A stretch of 64,000 bases of DNA from Siniperca chuatsi (taxonomy: Eukaryota > Chordata > Actinopteri > Centrarchiformes > Sinipercidae). A program made the translations under genes and the position numbers. The notes below the pieces were generated by a model, which was not told the origin of the DNA, did not search any database, and saw only the letters and a program-made list of their open reading frames with translations. The stretch lies in the NCBI RefSeq assembly GCF_020085105.1, contig NC_058047.1:1888501-1952500 (forward strand), in the 5' to 3' direction. Of the stretch, positions 35,901 through 43,158 are shown piece after piece (within the stretch, counting starts at the first letter, position 1; the number at the start of each line of letters is the position of its first letter).

Positions 35901-38900
35901 TGTCACGAGGAAAAAACTTCATTTGTGCTTGTGAATTAATAACTTCTGTGTGTGTCATCAGACAATTTTGTTTACATTCTAACACAAGTTCAGGAAATAT
36001 CAAAGACAGCACAACTTTAGTCAGAATCTGAACTATATCCACATCTCTGTCCAAAACCAAATCCAAACTGTAGAGCTGAAAATGATTAGCTGATTACTGA
36101 TTAGTGGGTCAACAGAAAATTAATTGGCAAGTATTTTGAATAATCGTTAGTGTCATTTTTTAAGCAAAAAGGCCAAATATTCTCTGGGCTCAGCTTCTCA
36201 GTTGTGGGGATTTGCTAATTTTCTTTGTCTCATGTGATAGTAAACTGGATGTCTTTGGGTTTTAGACAGTTGGTCAGACAATACAAGCTAATTGAAGACG
36301 TCACCTTTGCCTTTATTTTCTGACGTGCTACAGACCAAACGATTAATCGAGAAGAAAAAAAAAAACGACAATAAAAATGATTGTTAGTTGCAGCCCTACA
36401 AAACTGTATGAAATCCAGTCAGCTCATTTAGATCACATAGTCCATATTTATTTTGCACTGCATTAGGCTCCACAGTGCACTAACTGATAGCAGCCAAAGC
36501 TGGCCAGTATTGCTATAACAACGTCCAATGTTGCATCACAACTGTAAACAAAATGAATGTGACAATCTCATATTTCAGTATCTGTAGGCATCTCATCAAT
36601 ATCCAGCTGCTACCCTGCTGCTCATCTCTATAAACAGATATCTGCATATGAATGCAGCTAAATCGTGGTCAGATGATAGCCGATGGGTTCCTGGATTGCC
36701 CTCTCTCTGGGTGCTCCTCCCTAACTGACTGAAGTAGACACAGCAACCTGTAACTTTAGTTCCTACTGTTCTGTTATGTTTGACATTGATTTGACAATAA
36801 TTTTAGGCACACATTTGTTTTGTTTCCCTGCCGGGCTCCTTTCTGCTCTGTAAAGCTAACGAGGCTATTTTCTTCTCCTCTCCCCCTCCTCCCCCTCCTC
36901 CTTCTCCCCCTCCTCCTCTCTCTCAGGCTCTTGCTAACATGGCGAGCCCGAACCTGCTGAGCTGCTACCAGAAGATCGGCTCCCTGCAGGAGAGGCTGCA
37001 GCACCTGCGGGACAGATTTGGTTTCTCAAACATCACAGAAGTGATCCACAGCGCTCAGATCGACCTGCAGCAGGTACAGCTGCTCTCTCTCTCACCGACA
37101 CACACACACACACACACACACTAACAGTTTATTTATGTCCACATAGAAGAGAACAGTACAAGGACACAAATGTTGGAGGTGCAGTACATTCACAAGATCA
37201 TGGACCGTAGGTCTTCACAATAGAAAAACATACAGCAGCTACCAATGGTAACGGAGACAGCACAGTATTTTGCAAGCAGTTTAGCCCCCTTTCCCAAGTT
37301 GTTGAAGCCTTCTTACAACCAACCTGTGAGTATGTCCTAGGCTGCCAAATATCTGCACCTATAACCCAGCTCTGAGATGGTCTTTAGGAGTGGTTGGTAT
37401 TTAATGACCTTGGTCATAAAGGCTTCCTTTAAGCTAAAGTCAAAGGTGCAGGCCTCCTCTAAAACAAACACTGACTTGGACTCTTCATTGACCACTACAA
37501 CATCTGGTGTACTGGCAGAGAGATGTGAAAAAATACCCGGGTTACTATTACAGAGATGGAACATGGAAGGTCCTTCGATAGGTCCTTTTGTTATGAGGTC
37601 CAGTATTGTGTCGTGATGTGCTACGTACGATCCTTTGTAAGCGTCACAGCCTTTCAGGATGTGTGACATTGTTTCAGAGATCTGTTCTGTGGCGTGATGC
37701 AAACAATGAGGGACCTGAGTAGTAGGAAACCAGATAGAGTCTGGTGGGAAGACTTGTAGTCTGGCTTTTACTGTGAATGTGACAATGTCCGCATTGAGCG
37801 CAGTGTTCTTGGGGAATGAGTGAGAGACAGAATGAGCAGAGGGAAGACATGAAGGTTTTGTCCAGTCCAGTGTTGTTTGAATAAATCTGAAAGATTTCGC
37901 CGGGCACCTGTAGGTGTTAGCAGGTGACTGTGTTCACCGTATGGGGCTGTTGCCTTGACGGAGGTGAGATCCTCATGAAAGGTCCCAGAGTCAGACTGCG
38001 CCCACTCCAGGTACTCTCCAGTTCAGACACAAAGATCATTCAGATCCGGCCAGTCCGACCAAACCCCAAAACCAGCAGAGTGGGTATCAAGTTTCCCGCT
38101 GGGTTTCTTTCGGACTAAGCTCACTGTTTTGTCTTTCACTTAGCACCTTCTGTTGGATGTGGACGTTGGAGAACAGGTGTCGTACTTTAGACAGTGCCAC
38201 CTGTCTGATAGCTTCCAACTTCATAGTCCGAGGCAGTGGGCATCTGTCGATCAAGTCCAACCTGGATGGAAACTCAGGCGAGATGATGTTAACTTGCTCC
38301 TTCCATTCTCCTGCGATGTTGAATTGATGTCCAAGAGAAGTGTATGCCTCACCGAGACAGTATACACGTATGGGGTTTTGTAGCTATTGTGAACACAGGG
38401 CATGTAGCAGCTTTTGAGCGGCGCTGACGATTCCCTCCACTCCTCCTCTCGGACAGAACAGCCATTTTGTGTCCGTGACCTCCAGGCCTTGCAAAAATGA
38501 ATCTGTCCCGGTGAGCACGTTCTTAATCACACTCTCTTCTCTAGAGGCTAACTGGACATCATCTGCATAGCACTGTACTGGGTTGGGGCAGATCACACCT
38601 CCAGTGATCTGATCATGACATTGTGAGTTCGAGTCCCGAATACAGTCATTCACTTTCTCCTCCTTCAGCCCGACAGCTCAGCTCTGCTCAGACAGAGAGG
38701 GCGGAGGGATTTTATTAGCCAACATTTACGACACACACATGATTGGAATGTTTCCATACACTGACTCAGCATTTCAGTGTTGAAACAATGGAAAAACTCA
38801 GCTGTGTGAACACACAATGAATCAGATGTAGGCTGCTGATATTTCACACTGATGGGATTTCCAGCTTTTTTTCTGCTCTGTATTTGGGGCATTAAACATC

Positions 38901-38918
38901 TGTCTGATCTGAGCTCAT

Positions 38919-38974
<56 letters not shown>

Positions 38975-40064
38975 TTTCAGCTGATTGAGAATGCAGCTTA
39001 CACATTCGAGCAGCTGCTCCACAAAGCCGTCCAGGACAACCCAGACAACGCCATCCCTGCTATCGAAAAGGCCAAACACAGAGTGCTCAAGGTCAGGCCG
39101 CCATTTGTAACGCAAGAACACAAAACCTTGATGCTGGAATTAGATTCATTTAAATTAATCTAGCTGAACAACCTTAAAATGAGACTGAGACTTATTTCAT
39201 GATTATGAGAGTATTTATATTTAAATAGAATATAAAATATGATAGTTTCTCATATCTCATAATTAGGAGGACGTTTCTCCTAATTATTAGATACTAAGTC
39301 ATTATGAGAGACTCAAATATGAGAAACCTTCTCATAATATTGAAATAGTTATTGTGAGATACTGACTCATTATGAGAAACTATCATTCTGAGTTTCTCAA
39401 AACTTAGTATCTCATAATTGTGCCATAGGAAGTCATAATAATAGTATCTTATCATTTCTATCTACCTTGCATGCATCAGCAACTTAGTTACGAGAAACTT
39501 TCTCAGAATTATGAGAAAATAAAAATTCCTATAATTCCTATATAACTATAAGGAAAAAAAACAATTACATGATGGACACTTATAACATTCTTTATGAGAC
39601 ATAAAAGCATGTCACATGATGCTGTACAGATACTGTCCCATTAATACGTTACAGTATATATTACAGGGATTTTTTTTTTACAACCTGGGTCTTTGATTTG
39701 TTGTTTTTGGACATCGCAGCACAATATAACTGACAGGTTTAGACATATCAAAGATGAACATACCTGAACTGTTTATTATAATTGCATATTACATTGTATA
39801 ACTGTGGTAACAGTTGAAGCAGGAAAGTAGCTCTGCACTACAAAATACACTTTGATAAAAACAAATAAGACCTAGGTTGTTAAAAAAGACACACCCACGA
39901 CGGACTGACCTGCAGTCATGAGTCCTGTCTCCTGTGTGTCTGTCCTCCAGCAATATGATTACGACAGCAGCACAGTGAGAAAGAGGATTTCCCGGGAGGC
40001 TCTCGTGTCCATCACTCTGCCCTTCATCAAGAAGAACTTGGCCCCCACCTGCAAAACTGTGAGT

Positions 40065-40123
<59 letters not shown>

Positions 40124-41579
40124 CCCATGTATGTTTCTCTCTGTACAGGAGCTTCAGGGTCTTGAACAGTTCATCTACGCCGAACACTCCAACTTCATCC
40201 ATGTTGACAACGTTTATGAGAGCATCCTCCTGCAAACTCTGGACAAGGAGGTCACCAAAGGTATGATAGCGCTTACAAGTTACACTGACAATGACACATC
40301 AGCAACACACACGTTGTCCCTCACAGGGACGGAGAGACGCCTCTAATCCTTCCTGTTTTCTCCTCGTCTCTCAGTGGTGAAGGAGGCGGCGAGCCTGAAG
40401 AAGTACAACCTGTTCACAGACAGCAGAGACCTGCTGAGTCAGTCCAGCCGCTCCAGCCTCTCCTCCCCGTCGGTCTCCACTCCGGGCAGCCCCGCCATGG
40501 CGCTCGCCTCCCCCACTAAAACCTCCTTTGAGCCCCAGCTCCCGTCTCCTCTTGCGGTCAACGGTCTGTCGTCCAGCCCCCAGAAGGAAGAGCAGCAGGA
40601 GAAAGAGAACGGTGTGCTGCGGAGCGAAGCTTCAGTGGACGTGCCCGTTATAAAGACGCCTCTGGGGAAGGCTGAACAAAAAGAGGCAGCTCAGAGTGTC
40701 GCTGTCAGTCAGGAGGCAGAGGTCCCGGCACCCAAAGCAGAAGATGTCGTCCAGACTGTGAAGGCAGAAGCAGCTTTAGCAGATACAGCCACCCAGAGTG
40801 AGACACAGGAAGTAAACGTAAAAGCAGCTCCAGAGACTGTGATCCAAGAGGAAGTGATTTCTGTCAAAACAGAAAAAGTTGAGACGGCTGCTGAGCCTCA
40901 GACGCAGAGCTCAGACGCTACAACAGAAGCAGAAATCCCCACTGTCGTCGAAAGTATAAAGACAGATGTAGAAGCAGCAGCACAGATAGAAGCTCCTGTA
41001 CCAAGTCCTGGTCCTACAAATGAACCAGTAAACACTTCAGCAGAAGGTACTGGTTCCCAAACTGTAGCCAGCAGTGAAGAAAAGACACACTGTGGAATCT
41101 CAGAAATCAAGTTACAGGCTCCCTCTAGTGGTCAAACACCTGTACTCACACCTAACCCTAATTCTCTGGACGTGTCAGGGGGAAGTGAGTCAGCTCCATC
41201 ACACGTGGAGTCCACGGAGGAAGTCAAAGTGACTCAGAGCAGCGAGGACGAAGTCTCGACGAACCTCGGTAGATCACCTGTGAGCTCAGACCGTCCCGCT
41301 GAGGACAAAACCAGGAGCGACGAGCCGTCTCCTCGGGTCCAGACAGAAGCTGTGAGCGGAGACGTCAGAGTAGGTGGGGACACTGAGGCAGGAGTGTGCG
41401 TGGAGGCAGCAGATGCTACAACATCTCAGTCTTCGGGGCCCGCCAAAGATGAACCCCCATCCAGCCCCGAAGCCCAGCCCCTGGACAGCATCAAGGAGAT
41501 CCGTGACCTGGTGGTGGAGGTGATCGAGGTGGAGGAGCTGGTGCAGCATTATCCCAGTGGAGTTCCAAAAGAGGAGTGA
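7612..41579 (+). CDS. niban1: niban1 (fam129a): Niban apoptosis/stress regulator, complete, 14 coding exons
   Basis: NIBAN1 is a cytoplasmic stress-induced protein reported to influence eIF2-alpha/S6K/4E-BP1 phosphorylation and survival. Coding exons: 7612-7666, 25436-25566, 26925-27053, 27164-27278, 30006-30170, 31140-31255, 34129-34233, 34599-34761, 35020-35198, 36927-37073, 38981-39091, 39951-40058, 40149-40260 and 40375-41579. They total 2841 nt, an open frame of 946 residues (human about 928). The start MGISASSLLDE matches human MGGSASSQLDE, with a Gly2/Ser6 myristoylation-type motif. A PH-like domain spans about residues 65-195. A helical body (about 200-565) contains NLVMEQLLPSL, GLSALKEEC, SDMDQI, SVQPYLGSVLEELMQP and KQYDYDSSTVRKRI. 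The tail (about 566-946, one exon) is disordered and acidic. It resembles NIBAN1 more than NIBAN2; which teleost paralogue it is cannot be decided here. Confidence 0.94.
7719..7756 (+). repeat. (CA)n microsatellite near niban1 exon 1
   Basis: About 19 CA units starting 53 bp after the first donor site. Confidence 0.95.
10295..10560 (+). mobile_element. hAT-like 'TAGRGCTGCAA' element, both ends present
   Basis: Left end TAGAGCTGCAACGATTAG, right end GTTAGTTGCAGCCCTGA, which are imperfect inverted repeats. The flanking 8-mers attacaac and ataacaat agree at six of eight positions, a weak hAT-type duplication. The interior has the family's AATCGATTA-rich stretches. Confidence 0.7.
13057..13885 (+). 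mobile_element. Teleost non-autonomous DNA element with long inverted arms
   Basis: Starts with TTAAAGGAATAGTTCAACAT, followed by CTTTCTTTCTGAGAGTGAGA. Inverted arms lie at 13183-13238 (TTAGCATAAAGAAGCAGG, then GCTAGCCTGGCTCTGTCC) and 13808-13868 (GGACAGAGCCAGGCTAGC, then CTTTATGCTAAGC), about 570 bp apart. A poly(A) run at 13391-13409 sits in the middle. The right arm ends in a 5-mer tandem (TAAGC)n. This is a very common fish repeat. Partial copies lie at 24346-24455 and 42050-42175. Confidence 0.8.
14050..14540 (-). mobile_element. Tc1-like transposon relic
   Basis: Read on the - strand, 14245-14310 gives a Tc1-type transposase end, LTDLNPIQHLWDELEHRL, followed by stops. The DLNPIEHLWDEL motif is characteristic of Tc1 transposase C-termini. 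The outer end AAATGGCCAAAAGTGTGTGG at about 14052 matches, in reverse, a fragment at 45477-45502. The copy is truncated and has no open frame. Confidence 0.75.
14750..14774 (+). repeat. (CA)n microsatellite
   Basis: Short uninterrupted CA dinucleotide run in niban1 intron 1, followed by a purine-rich stretch (about 14885-14930) with repeated GGACAGA. Confidence 0.85.
15935..16460 (+). mobile_element. Putative non-autonomous DNA transposon with TGTCTCAA-type ends
   Basis: The left end GTGTCTCAGTTTGGATACTT and the right end GAGAATTGAGACACAGC form imperfect inverted repeats about 0.5 kb apart. The interior has no long coding frame. Assigned from end structure only; the superfamily is not certain. 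Confidence 0.5.
16590..16800 (+). repeat. Interspersed repeat, copy 1 of a pair (other at 28860-29190)
   Basis: Shares stretches such as CAGCTGTTTGGCTACCA, AGTAACGTCCAATCATA and ATGCCAACACTGTTTGC, in the same order, with 29015-29170. Both copies are in niban1 introns and in the same orientation. Confidence 0.75.
16845..17125 (+). repeat. Teleost interspersed repeat ('GCTAGCATG/TTAGCATGCTAAC'), inverted copy at 53010-53540
   Basis: Contains CGCCACCATCAGGTCAAAG, TTGGTTTATGACCAAATACC and TTAGCATGCTAACA. The same motifs occur in reverse order and strand at 53080-53210. Confidence 0.75.
17150..17245 (+). repeat. hAT-like 'TAGRGCTGCAA' family end fragment plus ATTA tandem
   Basis: TTAATCGATGATTG and TGTTGATCGACTAATTGATT are typical of the family's inner ends. 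An (ATTA)n run follows at 17209-17227. No terminal motif remains. Confidence 0.45.
17578..17648 (+). repeat. (CA)n microsatellite, about 36 units
   Basis: The longest uninterrupted CA run in the window. A shorter (GT)n run at 17491-17508 lies 70 bp upstream, so the two complementary tracts could form a hairpin on one strand. Confidence 0.95.
18321..18692 (+). mobile_element. Complete non-autonomous DNA transposon ('GGTCCAGTGTG' termini)
   Basis: Left end TTAAAGGTCCAGTGTGGAGG at 18322, right end TACACACTGGACCTTCAA at 18675-18691. These give about 15 bp of near-perfect terminal inverted repeat around a 370-bp body. The interior has CCCTCTCTAGAGCCAGTGTT and the paired ACATGGCGG motifs of a well-known fish repeat. 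No coding capacity. Confidence 0.85.
19825..20340 (+). mobile_element. SINE-like repeat interrupted by another insertion
   Basis: 19829-19858 reads GGTGGCTCAGTGGTTAGCAC, the start of a common fish repeat with a tRNA-promoter-like box. Its expected continuation, TTTCTGTGTGGAGTTTGCAT, appears only at 20271-20290 and leads to a GTAGGTTAAG end. The 390-bp stretch between has its own character: hairpin-like GGATGGCGT/ACGCCAT at about 19875-19900, then ACGTAAGTTAA-type repeats at 20150-20215. Confidence 0.55.
24346..24455 (+). repeat. Fragment of the 13057-13885 repeat family
   Basis: AAAGAAATAGTTCAATATTT, CTTTCTTTCTGAGAGTGAGA and CTGGAGTCAGGGCGCGGTTA correspond to the first 120 bp of the family. 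The rest is missing. Confidence 0.7.
24503..24790 (+). repeat. hAT-like 'TAGRGCTGCAA' element
   Basis: Left end TAGGGCTGCAATTTATCGAT; interior TTTTGTCCGACCGACAGTCC, AGAAAAGCAGCAAATCCTCC and AAATGACTTAAAGC, in the family's usual order. The right terminal repeat is not clear. Confidence 0.7.
25436..25566 (+). CDS. niban1: niban1 exon 2
   Basis: Acceptor tctccctgcag at 25435; donor GTACGT at 25567. Encodes QAEAELKEFSPYYRKQFSVA through EKITQLLQQR, aligning with human KNFSPYYSRQYSVAF. Phase 1 in, phase 0 out. Confidence 0.93.
25567..26924 (+). other. niban1: niban1 intron 2
   Basis: Mostly AT-rich with no recognised mobile element. A (GT)n tract at 26896-26918 takes the place of most of the polypyrimidine tract just before exon 3. 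Confidence 0.7.
26925..27053 (+). CDS. niban1: niban1 exon 3 (start of PH-like domain)
   Basis: The acceptor ttgaccag at 26924 lies right after a GT repeat; donor GTGAGT. Encodes GEVLYEEGILYFDDSRKWRE and RYMVVRANYCLECHDSLE, the first PH strands with the typical KWRERYxVV pattern (human KWKERYVVV). 43 codons, phase 0 at both ends. Confidence 0.93.
27164..27278 (+). CDS. niban1: niban1 exon 4 (PH-like domain)
   Basis: Acceptor ctttatcag; donor GTGAGT. Encodes KLLPTGGTVLTTEEKYMAMV then CFPDDT, matching human RILPAGGKVLTSEDEYNLL. Confidence 0.92.
27605..27965 (-). mobile_element. hAT-like 'AGTGGTGGAA'-family element, reverse orientation
   Basis: TACTTTTACTCAAGTACAAT, CTTTTACTCCACCACATTTC and ATGATGAGTACTTTTACTTT are the reverse complements of the 'AAGTAAAAGT' motifs at 6010-6450. 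Terminal repeats are eroded. Confidence 0.65.
28860..29190 (+). repeat. Interspersed repeat, copy 2 (other at 16590-16800)
   Basis: Longer than the first copy. It begins with AAATGACGTCACCAGCGCAA and CATACCGTCTATGGTCACGA, then follows the shared segment CAGCTGTTTGGCTACCA to ATGCCAACACTGTTTGC. Confidence 0.7.
30006..30170 (+). CDS. niban1: niban1 exon 5 (end of PH-like domain)
   Basis: Acceptor ctgtttcag at 30005; donor GTGAGA. Encodes GQFPVYLRLPYRRDYYFCFR and ISILSDCIRHQNQ, matching human EFPVYLWQPFFRHGYFCFH and LLSDCVRHLNH. The terminal helix of the domain is present. Confidence 0.93.
30171..31139 (+). other. niban1: niban1 intron 5 with reverse hAT-like element
   Basis: A short (CA)n run at 30198-30209 lies near the donor. 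A reverse copy of the 'TAGRGCTGCAA' family occupies about 30405-30612: it has GGGTTTGGACTGTTGGTCGG and CAGATTAATCGATAATGAAA and ends in TTAGTTTCAGCCC. The rest is unassigned. Confidence 0.6.
31140..31255 (+). CDS. niban1: niban1 exon 6
   Basis: Acceptor cctctctgtcag; donor GTACGT. Encodes CEVQAFLKAIQLYRQDKGKY and WDMLIGSDVR, matching human EAQAFLEAVQFFRQEKGHYG. Confidence 0.92.
31256..34128 (+). other. niban1: niban1 intron 6
   Basis: Contains (GT)n tracts at 32872-32904 and 33027-33048, a C8 run near 31605, and at 33983-34110 a degraded copy of a teleost repeat (GCCCGACCAATACTGGATAT). No coding sequence was recognised; the region 31390-31960 is GC-richer but unassigned. Confidence 0.55.
34129..34233 (+). 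CDS. niban1: niban1 exon 7
   Basis: Acceptor tgtttgtag at 34128; donor GTGAGT at 34234. Encodes VMANLVMEQLLPSLEKDMLP and a Lys-rich KAKKTEKKRVWFA, matching human LSNLVMEELLPTL and KGKKNDRKRTWF. Confidence 0.93.
34599..34761 (+). CDS. niban1: niban1 exon 8
   Basis: Acceptor gtacccag at 34598; donor GTAACA. Encodes TVEAAYILVQEHLLEGLSAL then KEECQTSV and HSDMDQILNCRRQLEEKVR. Upstream the frame is open to 34386 and downstream it stays open through the whole next intron. Confidence 0.92.
35020..35198 (+). CDS. niban1: niban1 exon 9
   Basis: Acceptor tttctccag at 35019; donor GTTTGT, a weaker donor. Encodes KVSEPAEKLCSESVQPYLGS then VLEELMQPISSGFQEGR, matching human PAEKSCLESVQPFLASILEE. Confidence 0.92.
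35199..36926 (+). other. niban1: niban1 intron 9 with a near-complete hAT-like element
   Basis: The intron is AT-rich apart from the element at 36071-36398. It ends in a 50-bp run of (CCT)n and C-rich pyrimidine repeats (about 36877-36926) as the polypyrimidine tract of exon 10. No coding sequence was recognised. Confidence 0.65.
36071..36398 (-). mobile_element. hAT-like 'TAGRGCTGCAA' element with target duplication
   Basis: The ends TAGAGCTGAAAATGATTAG and GATTGTTAGTTGCAGCCCTA form terminal inverted repeats. The flanking 8-mers are ccaaactg on the left and caaaactg on the right (seven of eight identical), as expected for hAT insertion. The interior has GTCTTTGGGTTTTAGACAGT and CCAAACGATTAATCGAGAAG, in reverse orientation relative to 24503-24790. 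It has no transposase frame. Confidence 0.8.
36927..37073 (+). CDS. niban1: niban1 exon 10
   Basis: Acceptor tctctctctcag at 36926; donor GTACAG. Encodes LLSCYQKIGSLQERLQHLRD and RFGFSNITEVIHSAQIDLQQ, matching human EPCYTKVNLLHERLQDLKSR. 49 codons, phase 0 at both ends. Confidence 0.92.
37123..38655 (-). mobile_element. Decayed non-LTR retrotransposon with restriction-like endonuclease (R2/NeSL/R4-type LINE), 3' part
   Basis: Read on the - strand inside niban1 intron 10. 38653-38384 encodes VICPNPVQCYADDVQLASRE, with the reverse-transcriptase YADD box. 38395-38145 encodes a thumb-like stretch with FNIAGEWKEQVNIISPEFPS and RLDLIDRCPLP. 37805-37337 encodes a Cys/His cluster (C-x2-H ... ETMSHILKGC) followed by STPDVVVVNEE and VFVLEEACTFDFSLKEAF, the PD-(D/E)xK restriction-like endonuclease. 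Stops and frame changes separate the parts, and sequence is missing between thumb and endonuclease. The 3' end abuts a microsatellite at 37098-37122. The retrotransposon identity is firm; the clade is inferred. Confidence 0.82.
38921..38970 (+). repeat. (TG)25 microsatellite directly before the exon 11 acceptor
   Basis: An uninterrupted TG run followed by tttgtttcag and the exon. Its layout, (TG)m plus a short T-rich tract plus AG, resembles the CFTR exon 9 acceptor, where repeat length changes splicing. Confidence 0.95.
38981..39091 (+). CDS. niban1: niban1 exon 11
   Basis: Acceptor tttgtttcag; donor GTCAGG. Encodes LIENAAYTFEQLLHKAVQDN and AIEKAKHRVLK, matching human MENAVFTFEQLL and AIEKVKLRVLK. 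Confidence 0.93.
39092..39950 (+). other. niban1: niban1 intron 11, with 'TCTCATAATTATGAGA' repeat array
   Basis: 39180-39530 is an AT-rich array of diverged palindromic words such as TCTCATAATT, TTATGAGA and GAGAAACT on both strands, a known kind of fish simple/palindromic repeat. No coding sequence. Confidence 0.6.
39951..40058 (+). CDS. niban1: niban1 exon 12
   Basis: Acceptor gtcctccag; donor GTGAGT, followed after eight bases by a (CA)n microsatellite. Encodes QYDYDSSTVRKRISREALVS and ITLPFIKKNLAPTCKT, one of the best-conserved parts of the Niban family. Confidence 0.94.
40068..40121 (+). repeat. (CA)n microsatellite filling most of niban1 intron 12
   Basis: Intron 12 is only 90 bp (40059-40148) and more than half of it is this CA run. 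It starts 10 bp after the exon 12 donor and ends 27 bp before the exon 13 acceptor. Confidence 0.95.
40149..40260 (+). CDS. niban1: niban1 exon 13
   Basis: Acceptor tctgtacag; donor GTATGA. Encodes ELQGLEQFIYAEHSNFIHVD and NVYESILLQTLDKEVTK, matching human EQFIFADHTNMIHVENVYEE. Confidence 0.93.
40375..41579 (+). CDS. niban1: niban1 terminal coding exon 14 (disordered acidic tail)
   Basis: Acceptor cgtctctcag at 40374; TGA at 41577-41579. The first residues VVKEAASLKKYNLFTDSRDL complete the conserved body. The remaining 380 or so are Ser/Pro/Glu/Ala/Val-rich with loose repeats of V-K/E-T-E type, predicted disordered. The exon ends in a short regular segment, IKEIRDLVVEVIEVEELVQH, before a PxGVPKEE end. 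Human NIBAN1 has an equally long acidic tail of little sequence similarity. Confidence 0.93.
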
Positions 41580-42730
41580 AGCATCATGACGACCGATCAC
41601 AACAGCATTACTGTTCTTTCGAGACGAGGGACAAAAGGACGAAGGATGTTGTGCTGAAGGGAACCAAACCATTACCAGAACAGTAGCTTCCATTTCTGGC
41701 AGAACTGCCCATCTGCACGGCCTCAAAATGTCCTGGAGTTAAACAGAAACAGAAGAAGACTCCTGAGACACATTCACAAAACCTTCCACGGACACTTTTA
41801 AACACATATGCATGAATTTATGGTAAATTATTTATACAAATCATTTACACATCAATATATTAGCTGTGTCAGCTGTATAAAACCAACAGGTCTGTTTCAT
41901 TCAGTGACTTTGACGGGATTTTTTTTAACACTACAATTATTTTTAGTTTTGGAAAATCTAGATTTAGAATTATTTTACCAAGATTTTGACGACATTTCTG
42001 GAAATTCCATTATGTTGTGGTAGATTATGAACCTATTAAAAAAAAAAAAATCTACTTTGGAAAATTTGCTTATACGCTTTCTTTCTGATAGTGGGTTGTG
42101 AAGATGGATATCAATCTCATGTCTGTATTCTGGAGCTGAGGATGCGGCTAGCCTACTAGCTTAAACACAAACATAGTTTAGAAATCATTATAACAGATAG
42201 ATACTTTAATATATTAGACCACATGAGCTTGATAAATACCACTTCCAAATTCACACCACAGCTGTAGTTTAGGCACATTTTTCTCTCCTTAATGTGATTA
42301 TTTGGACCTACTGAAGGATTTTCTAAAAAGTAGCAGCTCATCAATGTGTCTTTACCTCCACGTGCCTTAGATCACATGACGACGGAAACCAGCCACTTTC
42401 ATGTGGACGCGGTTGCCGTAGAGACTGGGCCGAGTCTGAACGTCTGTGCTTGAGCATCAACTCCACCTGTGTAGAGCATCTCATACAAACATGGTTAGTA
42501 AGACAGTTTACAGTGTGAGTACAGGGAGGAACGTCTGACCATAAACTGCCCCCCAGATGAACGCCGGTTAATGGAAACATTGTGTGAATATATGAATAAT
42601 AAAATAAGAGTCTATAAACAAACATGCCCTCAAACTGTTTCTGTGTGAACTCTCCACTCTCTGGTTTGAATGTTGGGAAAACAACACAAACAGTAAATGC
42701 TTTTATTTGCCAATAAAACAAATACAGCAT
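41580..42730 (+). other. niban1: niban1 3' UTR (probable)
   Basis: AATAAA signals lie at 42598-42603 and 42712-42717, and an ATTAAA followed by a 13-A run at 42035. The UTR includes a fragment of the 13057 repeat family (about 42050-42175: GCTTTCTTTCTGATAGTG, then CTGGAGCTGAGGATGCGGCT). The end used cannot be decided from sequence. Confidence 0.5.
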
Positions 42731-43127
42731 GATGCTTTGATTATTTATTTACGGTCCACAACATATTTTTAACCAATCACAGACACACTGTACTGAGACA
42801 TATCAAGAACCTGCAAGTAATCCAACATCTGTGAGAGATTAAATACTAAATACAGGTTGACCACAATAATATTCCTTCCATTTATTTGATATATTGCACC
42901 ACAGAAAAAGTATCTCGTATTTCAGCAGGCGAGCAGCGCTCCAGGCACATCAAGGACAAGATCAAGAATAAAAAAAAAATGCAGCAGATTCTTTAACATT
43001 TGCTCATATTTAAAACACATTTTTCAAAATAAGACAATAAAGGCTGTTAACATTTCTTCTTAAATTACATTCACAGAAATAAATGACATCTTAATCCAGC
43101 GTCTACTGCAGTGCTTCTAGTGACAGA

Positions 43128-43158
<31 letters not shown>

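Noticed and set aside
37377..38383. + strand open frames at 37377-37616 and 38153-38383
   Set aside because: They are antisense shadows of the LINE relic on the - strand.
39180..39530. CRISPR-like array of short palindromic words
   Set aside because: Words are diverged, spacing is irregular and the context is a vertebrate intron; it is an AT-rich simple/palindromic repeat.
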